From NCBI GenBank assembly GCA_027704905.1, contig CM051006.1, forward strand, positions 9,339,052 to 9,403,051: DNA of 64,000 bases, written 5' to 3'. Positions within the stretch are counted from its first letter, which is position 1; each line of letters begins with the position of its first letter. The notes under the pieces were generated by a model. That model was not told the origin of the DNA and did not search any database. It saw only the letters and a list, made by a program, of their open reading frames with translations. Origin of the DNA: Muraenolepis orangiensis (taxonomy: Eukaryota > Chordata > Actinopteri > Gadiformes > Muraenolepididae). A program made the translations under genes and the position numbers. Positions 1-33,324 of this stretch are shown here, in pieces.

Positions 1-554
1 TGAATGTAATATTAAAACATTTAGTGTACACATGAACACATTTCGTGTTACATTGAAAACGATTTAAAAAAACATAGCACACACAAAATAAGAAAATTCT
101 CAGGGTTGTTACAATAGGTTCGTAAATATTAATAACGTTATAAAAATAATTCAAAAAATCTCCCTTACTGCTCAGCGTATAGAAACACTGCTAGCCGAAT
201 CGCTACGTGCTCAAAATAGAGGCGTGTCTAACTTCAAACGTCACATGACATTCATATCAATGAATTGATTTAAAACAAAAGATAATATAATTAAGATTTT
301 GGTGTTAGAATAATTGTATTTTACTACATCTATTAAAATATTTGGAGATATATATACAATAAATATTTGGATTGGAACTATTTTAGACAATTTTAGACTT
401 GATTCAGTAACACATTTCGGCCACTTGGGGGGGCAATGCCCCCCCTGCCCCCCGCAAACTCCACCTATGCTCATCACAGAAGTATTCATTAATTCATCTT
501 AAAATTGATTATTACCTTTATTTTTATCGCGTAAGGATCTTAACAGATGATACA

Positions 555-5450
<4,896 letters not shown>

Positions 5451-5587
5451 GATGGAGCCTTCCGTGCCAATTCGCAGACTGGCGACGCGCTCCTTTACCA
5501 TTATATAGGAAGTAGCATCACAAACATCTCCTACTCCTATCAGTCTCAAGGTACAACCAGCATCTGGTTACTCCGGTTTAACCGCTA

Positions 5588-6015
5588 CTCCGGTTGATCA
5601 CAGTAAACAAACACCTACTAATTGTATCAGTCTCAAGGTACTAATCACAGTAAACAAACATCTACTACTCCTATCAGTCTCAAGGTGCTAATCACAGTAA
5701 ACAAACACCTACTAATTGTATCAGTCTCAAGGTACTAATCACAGTAAACAAACATCTACTACTCCTATCAGTCTCAAGGTGCTAATCACAGTAAACAAAC
5801 ACCTACTAATTGTATCAGTCTCAAGGTACTAATCACAGTAAACAAACATCTACTACTCCTATCAGTCTCAAGGTGCTAATCACAGTAAACAAACACCTAC
5901 TAATTGTATCAGTCTCAAGGTAATCACAGTAAACTAACATCTACTACTCCTATCAGTCTCGAGGTACTAATCACAGTAAACAAACATCTACTAATTGTAT
6001 CAGTCTCGAGGTACA
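5588..6015. repeat. ~47-bp tandem repeat upstream of ApoL copy 1
   Basis: About nine units containing ACTAATCACAGTAAACAAAC, alternating between two variants (CTACTACTCCTATCAGTCTC and CTACTAATTGTATCAGTCTC), giving a ~94-bp higher-order period. The right-arm counterpart at 46773-46960 has about four units. It lies just upstream of the first coding exon. Confidence 0.9.
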
Positions 6016-6212
6016 ATCAGCATCCACTATTCCAGTTGATCACTCGGTGCCTTTGTTGTCACGTCACGAGTTTACAGTACAAACTCCAGGGGGTCGTATT
6101 GCTAGCAGCGCCTGTTGATCGCTCACACACACATGGCTCTTTCAATGCATACTGTATCACAGACAGTGTTTTAGTTTTATACTTAGGGTATAACAATACA
6201 CTACAATATTAC

Positions 6213-7720
6213 CAGTGTTGGGGGTAACGCGTTACAAAAGTAACGCAATTACAGTAATGTATTACTATTTGCTGTAACGCAGTAATATAACGCATTACTA
6301 ATACATTTTCGGTAATATTTTACTCGTTACAATCTAAGTAACGCGCGTTACAACGCATTTTAACCCGTTTAGCTGTTGTTTTTTAAAGAATTCACCAACA
6401 CCGCGAGACATCCCGACAACAGAAAAAAGCCGGGACTCGGGAGCAAGCGCGATTTCCTGTTTTTTTTTTTTTCTCTCCTGTTGAGGCTGATGATGACAAC
6501 AGACACGGCGCAGCCGGACTCTACGTTTGCGCGATGGACATTCGCCCATTATTTTCAGTTCCTCAAAGAGAAGGAGAAGAACATCATTGTAAAATGCAAC
6601 CTGTGTGCGACACCGAGGGAACTCTCGACGTCAAAAAATAGCACCAGTAACTTAAAGAAACACCTGGACCGGTGCCACGCTAACACTAAGCTGAAAGAGA
6701 GGGATGCACCTGCGGAGAAGAGAAAGAAAAAAGAGGACGAACATACGGGACAGACAAAGCAACAAAAGTTAAGTTTCTCTCGGTCTGCCATGGTTCTTGA
6801 AGCCAGAGAAGTGAGGAGACTGGTGGCAGCATTTATTGTGGAAGACATGCACTCCCTATGATGACAGCCCAGTGCCACAGCTGATGCGCCCATGTCAGTG
6901 GAAACAGAGGTAATGTCTTATCTCAGTTCTGCCCCTGTGATGGAAAGCCTGCACATGTTTCCAAGGATTAAACAAATTGCACTCCGCTATAACACCCCAA
7001 CACCATCCAGTGCACCAGTAGAAAGACTTTTCAGTCTTGGGAATCTTGTGCTCACCCCAAAACGCAACCGTCTTGGTGATGGACGCTTTCAGCGCCTTCT
7101 CCTGATGCGCTTCAACAGATATTTCAGTCAAGAGGGTGGTGGAATAGGCTAGTCCCCCCCACTACACCCTAGAACCAGAAGTAGGCTATGTCCAGGCCAT
7201 AACTGCCTTTATAGTTCTGTTTACTTTACCAGCCTTCTAGGCTGCATGCTACCTCTGTTATATAGGCCATTTGACAGGAACAGGTTTCTGTGAAGAATTC
7301 ATTTTTTATTTTCAATTTTATGTTTATTTATTTATCCAGTCTTACATTTTTTGTGAAGTTGGGAGTGAAATGACTGATTTGTATTTCATATTTGCCAAAT
7401 AGGCCCATGCACTTTATTTTATTTTCAGTATTCTTGAAGTACCGTATGTGCTTTAGCTAGAGTTCTAGCTATAAGTGATTGAAATTTTACCAGCCTTTCT
7501 GTGGTAGCCTACGTTGTAGCCATTTTTTTGGCAAATTTCCTGGCTTCTCTGGCCTGTGTTTTATTGATTAGCCGTTGTAGGCTATGTTTAGATTACATGT
7601 TAATGTTTGTTGGACTCATAAAACAGAAGTTGTGTCCATTCAGTGCATGGCATCTTTGTGCTGTAAGCTTGAATTAAAAGAGAATAAAACAATAGAAACT
7701 AAAAGAAAAAGAGATTGTGT
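6213..7720 (+). mobile_element. Internally deleted hAT DNA transposon
   Basis: The left end reads CAGTGTTGGGGGTAACGCGT followed by several GTAACGC/TTACG motifs, a terminal type common in fish hAT elements. Inside are a BED zinc finger frame and a hAT C-terminal dimerisation frame with the catalytic core missing between them. No matching right terminus could be seen, so the right end is approximate. The left end coincides with the breakpoint of arm homology at 6212. Confidence 0.7.
6490..7152 (+). pseudogene. hAT transposase relic: BED finger plus dimerisation domain
   Basis: A 5' frame (6490-6861) begins MMTTDTAQPDSTF and holds a BED-type finger with C-x2-C (CNLC) and the H-x4-H-like LKKHLDRCH. 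It is followed by a Lys-rich linker and stops at a TGA at 6859-6861. The same reading frame reopens (6892-7152) as the hAT dimerisation domain, with the motifs TPTPSSAPVERLFSLGNLVL and KRNRL and an end in MRFNRYF. The whole RNase H-like DDE core is absent, so it cannot encode an active transposase. The 3' part down to ~7720 looks like untranslated tail. Confidence 0.75.
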
Positions 7721-8016
7721 GTTTGTCATATTATAAGGCTATAGGCTATGTTATAGTGGGCTCTAACTCAATTTTGTTTCATATGAATAGGCCAGGACTT
7801 TAAATATTTGCAGCATCTCCATCATAACTTACAGACTTTGATCATTTGTCTGCTTATATGATTCTAACTGTCATTGTTACTCATTGTATTGTGCCATGAG
7901 CCTTTACTGTGCCTATTATATTAAGTTATTAGTAGCTTTAGGGGCCTCCTATACTCCTAGTCCTAGTCTCCTATACTTTGCCCTGGTGGGACCCCAAGGG
8001 TAGCTTGGGGTACCAC

Positions 8017-9540
<1,524 letters not shown>

Positions 9541-9558
9541 TGTAACAGGCCTACTCAC

Positions 9559-9680
9559 CGATAGACCATACACCCTCCTTTGAAAAATCCCTTGTTGTGT
9601 CCGGTGTTCCCACCGGCTGGAAGGAAGTAGCGGGGGTGGACTGGGTATATCAAACTGGACTGGAGTTGATCCGGGTCCAT
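9559..9680 (-). CDS. Candidate orphan first coding exon
   Basis: An ATG (9678-9680 on the minus strand) opens a 40-codon frame beginning MDPDQLQSSLIYPVHPRY and rich in Gly, Asn and aromatic residues. It ends at a consensus donor (CTATCG/gtgagt) in phase 2. A CRE palindrome lies about 30 bp upstream. The downstream exon would have to lie left of 9550, and none was recognised in the following repeats. I do not recognise the protein. It may be a true first exon whose next exon is beyond the ApoL arm, or a decayed retrocopy. Confidence 0.3.
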
Positions 9681-9709
9681 GTGTGTGAGTGAGTGGACAC
9701 GCTGACTTG

Positions 9710-9717
9710 TGACGTCA
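9710..9717. promoter_or_regulatory. Consensus CRE palindrome TGACGTCA
   Basis: A perfect 8-bp cAMP-response element, within TTGTGACGTCACAA, lies 30 bp upstream of the ATG of the candidate exon. CREs near start sites are typical of CREB/ATF-bound promoters. A chance 8-mer cannot be excluded. Confidence 0.35.
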
Positions 9718-9806
9718 CAAAGGGACAAAGCCACTGAGATTTTTATTTATTTTTAAAGGGCTTGAAACCGCCTCACACCGGGTGGTGAAACAGGGGCCCT
9801 TTAATG

Positions 9807-11223
9807 CAGGGGTTCCCAACCTTTTTCACCCAGAGCCCCCCCAAATGACTCCTGTTTTGCCCAGAGCCCCCCCCCCCCCGGAATTTTTTAAAACACATAC
9901 TCAAAGTAAGCCGGATTTTGCCGATGTGTTTATGTGGATTTAAAAGTCGTAAATAATCTACAAAATGGAGGATACCGATTTGATCGGAGCAACTGTGACA
10001 AATAATCCAACTGAAACCGACACCTTACGCGCAGAAGAAACATTTCTATTAAAGAAAAAATGATACATTTCTGTCTTTTTATGCCTTTATTAGCTACTAA
10101 CTTGCAATTGTATGCATCATATTTATTTAAAATTTCGAAGAACAGGACACTTCAAAATAATAGACTATGCCTAATAAAAAGAATCCACTGCAGTAAAAAT
10201 GTCCTCACCCCGGGTGGTAGTGGTAAGGTTGACTGACATAAGAATGTCCTGCTTCAAATCTTCCCCATCGATATATTGCACATAAACGATGAGCACAGCC
10301 TCGTCTGCTACAGTTGTAGTTTCATCAAGTTGTATGGCAAATGGCCCCTTTCCAAGCTTTTCGAGCAGCTGCAGCTCGCAGTTACTTGCCATCTTGTCAA
10401 TTCTGTCTTTCACCGTATTGTTTGACAGTGGTACAGTTTTTAGCTTCTCCGCCACCTGCGGGCCGCACAGTTTCTCAACCATTTTAATGCAAGCTGGCTT
10501 AATGAGCTGCTCGCCAATGTTGTGCGGTTTCTTTGCCTTTGCTATTAAAAGTGCACATTCAAAAGAGGCCTCGGTGGCCTTCTGTACATCGCTGCCAGCC
10601 CTAACAAACTGTTGTTTCTTTATGAAAAAGTCCCGATCACGCCCGACCGTTTCTGGGTGCATGGTCTGTTGGTGTCTCTTCATTTTGCAGGGTTTCATGC
10701 TGTCGTTGGCTAGCTTCTCTCTGCATATCACACACTCTGGGCGGGTTTTGTCCGTTCCCTCCATGAAACCTAAGTTAAGATAGCTCTCTAGGTAGGTCCT
10801 CATTTTCTTTTTGATTGCAGATGAGCTGTCATCTCCTTTACGTTTTTCAGACATTTTTAGACAAAATATTCACCTTATGAAGTTGGTCGCTAGCTAGCAA
10901 GCACAGCAAACTGTTACTACTACAGAAGCTGACACAGTAACGTCAATGTTGGCGCGAATCGGAGGAGTATCAGATTAATTTGTAGAATTTTTATTAAAAT
11001 GAATTAATCAATACATTTCTATATTTTATTGTAATGTAGAGACAAGGCTTTTAGCGACAATCATGTATTGCGTTACAATTATATGTAAAAAACTTTAAAA
11101 AACTATAAAAAAAAAAAAATCGAAATATGATATTAGGCCTCAAATCATCTGAGGCCTGGCGCCCCCCCTGCGATCTTTGGCGCCCCCCCAAGGGGGGCGC
11201 GCCCCCCAGGTTGGGAACCACTG
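9807..11223 (-). mobile_element. Complete-ended non-autonomous hAT element with 8-bp TSD
   Basis: Terminal inverted repeats CAGGGGTTCCCAACCT (left) and CAGTGGTTCCCAACCT (reverse complement of the right end) are bounded by the direct repeat CTTTAATG at 9799-9806 and 11224-11231. That is the 8-bp target duplication expected of hAT transposition. The element is 1417 bp, C-rich near both ends, and carries a truncated transposase on the minus strand. Confidence 0.93.
10171..10854 (-). pseudogene. Truncated ZBED5-like hAT transposase (227 aa)
   Basis: The frame begins MSEKRKGDDSSSAIKKK and has a BED-type zinc finger (CVICREKLAND...HQQTMHP, a C-x2-C ... H-x4-H pattern) around residues 40-66. It continues into the start of the catalytic region (FAIQLDETTTVADEAVLIVY, holding a candidate first catalytic Asp). 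It stops after about 227 residues, whereas full ZBED5/FAM200-type proteins are about 600-700, so the rest of the DDE core and the dimerisation domain are missing. The host element is therefore non-autonomous. Confidence 0.8.
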
Positions 11224-11264
11224 CTTTAATGCACCTGTTACATTACACTATCATTCTTTTTGCT

Positions 11265-11560
11265 GGACTTTCTGGACTCATTACAACAACTGCACTGTAC
11301 TAATGCTGCTGCACTACTGGCACTTTAAAATGTTTTTTTAAATGCACAATTCAACATATCTTATCCTTCAGTGACTTTGTTATTTTTATTGTGTACAGTA
11401 TTGTTATAGTATAGTGTTGTGTAGCATAAGTATAGTACCTAGTATAGCATATAGTGTTAAATTGTAGGGAATTCATACTGCGGGAGGGAATGGGGAGTAA
11501 AGCCATTGTACTTGTTGCATACGGCATATAAAAACATCTTGACTCTTGAACAGCTAAACG
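11265..11560 (+). mobile_element. 5'-truncated LINE tail (L2-like 3' UTR)
   Basis: Starts near TGGACTCATTACAACAACTG and includes TTTTTATTGTGTACAGTAT, a GGGAGGGAATGGGGAGTAAA box and CATTGTACTTGTTGCATA, then ends in a TCTTGACTCTTGA tail. A related tail is at 56355-56515. No coding sequence remains. Confidence 0.6.
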
Positions 11561-12517
11561 ATAACCTCCATAGTTTCGTGCACAGCATGACTCTGGGTGG
11601 GCGGGGCCTATACAGAACACAAGGTGTCACCATAACACTCGCGCATTCCGGGGAGGGGGGAGGGGGTGAAGACTTCGCTACAATGACAATGCGGTGACAT
11701 CACAACGCGTCCAGCTGTGACATCACAGGCTCGTCAGGCCTGCTGTGGTACGCCACCTCGGACGGACGGAGACGAGGAGGAAGACGGCGGGGACGCCAAC
11801 AGTGCGTTGTCCCAGATGGCGTGGTGATGCGTGGGCGACGCCCCTCACAGGGCTCCGTGGCCATCGCAGCGCTCCTGGAGGAAAACAACGGGAACTTGAG
11901 TCGACTTCTTGGGTCGCGCTCACACATTATGTGGAGCAGGGTTTGCGTCGAAAGCAAAATACTGAGAGAGGCTGAGAATAATCAAAAGATCTGTTATTGT
12001 ACGAGTTTGTAAAAAAAAATAATTAGATTTGAAAAGCATAATTAGTGTTAGTCGAGTGCATTTGTGTATGTTGTTGTATTACCATAATGTATTATCACTA
12101 CTAGGATGAAATAATAATAATAAAATGTGTGAGACAGAGTCTCTAGTTCTGTTAAAAGTTACATGCACATCAATTAATAATTGATGAGCTACCGTGTGTG
12201 TGTGTGTATCTACAAAGGAGATTGTTGGACAAGTTCGTCAAAAGGGATGAGACTGATACATATACAGAATCCATATATTATATAACGCTAGATAACAAAG
12301 ATACGACCTAGTGAACAAATACATGTATTTATTCAAACCTATTGTGATTTGGACTTGGTCTTCGGAGCCGTGTGTGTGTGTGTGTGTTCCCCTCATGTGC
12401 AGTCAACCAAGCATACACTTATGGCCCAGAGAAAAACTAAAAAATTCTGAATTTGAATGAAAACACCAACTTGATGAGCTCAGTGCGACTCCTCCTCAAA
12501 CCGGACGTGGAAGGGAT
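11561..12517. other. No gene recognised
   Basis: Holds a GC-rich patch (11640-11960) with several overlapping Arg-rich open frames but no protein motif, then AT-rich sequence. The patch could be CpG-rich unique DNA or a small unknown exon; nothing decides it. Downstream of the sema4d short-form stop this region could include that transcript's 3' UTR. Confidence 0.4.
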
Positions 12518-15751
<3,234 letters not shown>

Positions 15752-16504
15752 CTGCGAGGGGAGAAAGGGGGGGAGAGGGAGTGGGAGGAGAAGGAAGGAG
15801 GAGTGAGGAGGACAGCGGATGAAGAGGAGGTGGCATGCCAAACGTGAAGGGGAGGAAAAAAAGGGGGGGGGGGTGACGGGAGAGGGGGCGGCGCTCGCTA
15901 AAAACACATTCAGTGATTTCAAATCAACGGAAACGATGAACATTTGAACATCATCCACAGGAAGGATCAAATAACTCAACTCAAAGACTTAAAGAGCAAT
16001 TAAATATAAAAAAAATAATAATAATTCAAATGAAAATAAAATAAGATTTATCCCAGGCTCATATTTCAGGAAAAATAATAAAACAAAAAGGGAGAGAGAA
16101 GCGTTACTTAACAATCAAGCATTTAGTCTTAACTGAGACAGTCCCGGTTAAGTAGGGTTACTCTCACACCACACTCGGGCATGGGACTATTACAATAAGT
16201 TAATATGGCACAGCAGCACTAGAGACTCGGGACAAAAAGGCTTAGTTTCCTCCGGCAGTGCTTCAGCGAACGTCACGTGGGTTCACGTACGTACGCCGAC
16301 AAAACGCCCACGGATCTGGGGAGCGACGTTCTCCAAGTGGTTCCAATCCTCTTGTGGTGTTTTCTTTTAGTTTTTGTTTGTGGCATTTTCCAGTTCAAAT
16401 GTGATACAGAAGTGGTCACAAAATGTTCCTCAATCTTCCGCCGTTTAATGTCCCCACCGGGCCAGTTGGCTGGCACGCACACGCGCGTACACGCACGCAC
16501 ACGC

Positions 16505-16548
<44 letters not shown>

Positions 16549-16974
16549 CCACCACCCCCCCCCCCTCGTACTGGACCAGACTCGGTCTCTGAGGAGTCAC
16601 AGGTTACGTTTCCAAAAAAAAAAAAATAATAAGTGTCTAGAAGCAGCAGCCCCCCCCCCCCCTCTCCCTCTCCCCCCCCACTGTACAAAGTTGACATGAG
16701 TCCAATTGGGATAACATGAATGTAACTTACCAATTTGGTAAACAAATGTTTCCAATTTGGAATTCAACAAATCACTTAAACTTTTTTGTTTTTTTACAGC
16801 TGTACAGACTCTGATGCTCAGCAGGACTCGTAATTCGTAATGTGGGGATAATCGCAATTCAACACTCTTGGTTCTACCGGAGAGAAACCCCAAATACTTT
16901 TAATAGAATTTTGCCAATTGGGCATTGGCCACATTTTCACATTTGCAAAAACCATGTGGTAAAAAAAATAAAAA
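15752..16974. other. sema4d 3' UTR/intron region, no exon seen
   Basis: Immediately downstream of the membrane-isoform stop codons (minus strand). Probably holds that transcript's 3' UTR. Contains a (CA)n run near 16505-16545, poly-C runs and GGA-rich low-complexity DNA. No convincing polyadenylation context could be chosen. Confidence 0.4.
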
Positions 16975-29738
<12,764 letters not shown>

Positions 29739-29755
29739 CGTCAGGTTACCTCTGC

Positions 29756-29756
<1 letters not shown>

Positions 29757-29816
<60 letters not shown>
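29757..29816. repeat. (CA)n forming the 3' splice region of sema4d exon 1
   Basis: On the gene strand this is (GT)n running to 5 nt from the AG (29753-29752) before the first coding exon, so the polypyrimidine tract is replaced by alternating GT. The LINE at 29817 interrupts the same CA tract, which resumes at 32934. Confidence 0.9.
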
Positions 29817-29819
<3 letters not shown>

Positions 29820-32800
29820 GTATGGCGCCGTACGAGATGGCTGCCGTGTCGCGAGCTCCCGCACGACGACGCAGTTTTTTGTTATTTATTCTTTTTATCG
29901 CAACTATTTTAGTTCAGGATGTTAGCAGCAAGTTCACTTATAACTTTTGCACACTTCGGGAGATCAGATCGACAGTCGCTCGCCGCCTACCGGAGGTTTT
30001 TTTTTCATTCTTTCGACTCGGACGTCCCGCCCGAAGTCACAGCTGGATTATCTCCGTCCATCTTGGGCACGATTACACGCAAGCGTCGCCGGAGGAAGCG
30101 AGGGAAGCGAGCCGGCGTGCTAGTCAGGCTGAGACGTCGATCCGATCGCCCCCCACTACCCACCATTCTACTGGCTAATGTACAGTCTCTGGACAATAAG
30201 TTAAGCGAACTACAGGCTCGTATTCAATTCCACCGGGAAACTAAGGACAATTGTATCATCTGCCTTACGGAGACATGGATGTCGGAGGGGGTTACCGACG
30301 CAGCTATCGAGCCGACGGGATTTTCCGTACACCGGGCGGACAGAACAAAGGCTCTCTCCGGTAAAGATCGCGGAGGGGGGGTATGTCTCATGATAAACAG
30401 ATCTTGGTGCAACCAAAGTCATGTACATCCCCTCAAGTCTTTCTGTTCCCCGGACCTGGAGTACCTGATGCTTATGTGCCGTCCATACTGGCTACCTCGG
30501 GAGTTTACAGCGGTAACCGTGACCGCTGTTTACATTCCCCCACAAGCCAACACGGACACAGCGCTGAAGGAACTGTACGGGGCTATCAGCGAACAGGAGT
30601 CGGCCCACCCCGAGGCTGCTCTCATCGTGGCGGGGGACTTCAACAAGGCGAACCTGAAGAAGGTTCTCCCGAAGTTCTACCAACACATAAAGAGCAACAC
30701 ACGGGGCGAGCGGATCCTCGACCACTGCTACACTCCCTTCCGTGATGGCTACAAGGCCCTCCTCCGCCCACCGTTCGGCAAATCAGATCACCGCTCTATC
30801 CAGCTACTCCCCGCCTATAGGCAGAGACTGAAGCAGCAACCGATCGCTGTGAGGGAGGTCCAATGCTGGTCGGACCAATCAGATTCTACGCTGCAGGATT
30901 GTTTTGATCACGCTGACTGGCACATGTTCCGCGTTGCCTCGGACAATAACATCAACGAGTACGCGTCGTCGGTCACCGGGTTCATCAAGAAGTGCATAGA
31001 TGACGTTGTTCCGACCAAGTCGGTTCGGATATATCCCAACCAGAAACCGTGGATTAACGGCAATGTTCGCGCTGCCCTACATGCACGTAACGCCGCCTTT
31101 GGTTCCGGGAATACGGAGGAATATACGAGAGCCCGTTACGACCTCCGTAAGACCATCGTCACTGCCAAGCGGGAGTATAAGGACAGAGTGGAAGATAAAT
31201 TCAAGAAACACGATGCGAGGGGTATGTGGCAGGGGCTGCAGACGATAACGAACTTCAGAGGGAGAACCAGTTGTGTAGAGAACTCCTCTACCTCCCTCCC
31301 AGGAGAGCTAAATACATTTTTTGCTCGGTTCGACGTAAACGGCAGCCCGCCGAAGCCAGCACCGACTGGGGAGACCAGCCAGCTGCGCATCTCGGAGGCG
31401 GATGTGCGCTGCACCTTTAAGCGGCTGAACATCCGTAAGGCGGCAGGCCCCGACGACATCCCGGGCCGCGTCCTCAGAGCATGCGCAGACCAGTTGGCAG
31501 GAGTCTTTGCAGACATCTTCAACCTATCCCTGTCCCAGGCTGTTGTCCCCGCGGTCTTCAAGATATCCACCATCGTGCCTGTCCCTAAACAAACCAAGGT
31601 AACATGCCTGAATGACTACAGACCTGTGGCCCTCACCTCGATCGTTAGCAAATGCTTCGAGAGGTTGGTCAAGGACTTTATTTGCTCCGTGTTACCTACC
31701 ACGCTGGACCCATGGCAATTTGCATATTGTCAAAATAGATCCACGGACGACGCAATTGCCATGGCCCTCCACACTGCCCTTTCCCACCTGGAGGGAAAGA
31801 ACTGTTATGTGCGAATGCTGTTTGTGGACTACAGCTCAGCATTCAACACAATAGTTCCTGCCAAGCTCGACACCAAGCTGAGAGGTCTAGGCGTACCCCC
31901 ATCCATGTGCAGCTGGATACTGAACCTCCTGTCGGACCGCCGCCAGGTGGTGAGGATGGGCAGCACCACATCAGAGCCACTGACCCTCAACACGGGAGCC
32001 CCCCAGGGATGCGTGCTGAGCCCTCTCCTCTACTCCCTCTACACCCACGACTGCATGGCTATGCACAGCTCCAACGTCATCGTCAAGTTTGCTGACGACA
32101 CGACAGTGATGGGCCTGATCGCCGGCGACGACGAGACAGCCTACAGGGAGGAGGTCGGATCGCTGGAGCAGTGGTGCCAGGAGAACAGCCTCGCCCTCAA
32201 CGTCAAGAAGACCAAGGAGCTGATCGTGGACTTCAGAAGGCAGAGGGGAGAGCACAGCCCTATCTCCATCGACGGCGTTGCAGTAGAGAGGGTCAGCAGC
32301 TTCAAGTTCCTCGGCGTGCACATCTCCGAGGACCAGCATGGGCCCCCGCATCCTGAGAACATTCTACAACGGCACCATCGAGAGTGTTCTTACAGGGTGT
32401 ATCACCGCCTGGTACGGGAACTGCACGGCACTCGAGCGCAGAGCGCTTCAAAGGGTGGTGCGGACGGCCCAGTATATCGTTGGAGGTGAGCTCCCCTCCC
32501 TCCTGGACATTTACAACCAGCGGTGCGTGGCCAAGGCCAAACGAATTATAAAAGACATTGCCCACCCCAGCCACCAACTGTACTCACTATTACCGTCAGG
32601 CAGGCGATACCGCAGTATCAAGTGTCGTACAAATAGGCTTAGAGATAGCTTCCACAGTCAGGCCATCAGGCTGCTGAACAAGGGCGTATAACATATAACA
32701 ATGTATATTTTATTACATTGATTTATATATACATATTGCTCTTTTCTGTGCTGATTTTTGCATTTTATAAATTGCATTTTTTATTTTTATTTTATATTCT

Positions 32801-32933
32801 TTATTCTATTTTTATCTATTTTTATTTTATCTTATTTTATAACTGCTGTCTGTCGTCGGGTATTGCACACAAGATTTTCACATCACTGCTTTATACTAAA
32901 CTGTAAAGTGACAATAAACTTGACTTGACTTGA
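29817..32933 (+). mobile_element. Nearly full-length L2/CR1-like LINE
   Basis: Begins GGAGTATGGCGCCGTACGAG immediately after a CA run and ends in AATAAACTTGACTTGACTTG immediately before the CA run resumes, showing insertion into a microsatellite upstream of sema4d, opposite to it. It carries one long endonuclease/reverse transcriptase frame. The short tail copy at 19236-19400 shows the family has other members here. Confidence 0.85.
29919..32691 (+). CDS. LINE ORF2: endonuclease-reverse transcriptase, one break
   Basis: Frame 29919-32489 starts with a basic region (KRRRRKRGKRAGVLVRLRR). It then has an apurinic endonuclease domain (ANVQSLDNK, CLTETWMS, VAGDFNKAN, KSDHRSI) and a reverse transcriptase (KAAGPDDIPGRVL, FVDYSSAFNT, NTGAPQGCVLSPLLYSLYTHD, VKFADDTTVMG). 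The C-terminal part (MGPRILRTFYNGTIESVLTG to RLLNKGV) is in another frame at 32338-32691. Relatives carry a few dozen residues between the HISED and GPRILRTFYN motifs, so a deletion with frameshift near 32335 is likely. All catalytic motifs seen are intact. The product would reverse-transcribe its own RNA at nicked target DNA. Confidence 0.85.
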
Positions 32934-33113
32934 CACACACACACAAAATGTGAGTTCTTCTCTTTTCTTGTGACTGTTTGGGTCGGCGCATAACGCCTTA
33001 AACTGTTGACCTCGCGTGCGGCCGACACACAACAAAAGATGTTTGTTTTCTCTTGGGTTGGTCGAGGGGGGCTGTGAGCAACACAAGAACCACCCACAAA
33101 ACACTGCGGGAAA

Positions 33114-33244
33114 ACCCCTATATGTCAGATGATGATGACGATGGTGGTGATATTATATATTTTTTTAAAGTGGAAAATACACTATATAAGATCTAAAATA
33201 TGAAGGATAAAAATCTGTGGACATCGTATGTGAGAATACGTTTG

Positions 33245-33324
<80 letters not shown>

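Noticed and set aside
11739..12012. Arg/Gly-rich open frame, possible exon
   Set aside because: Three overlapping frames are open because of GC content; no motif or clear splice boundary supports one.
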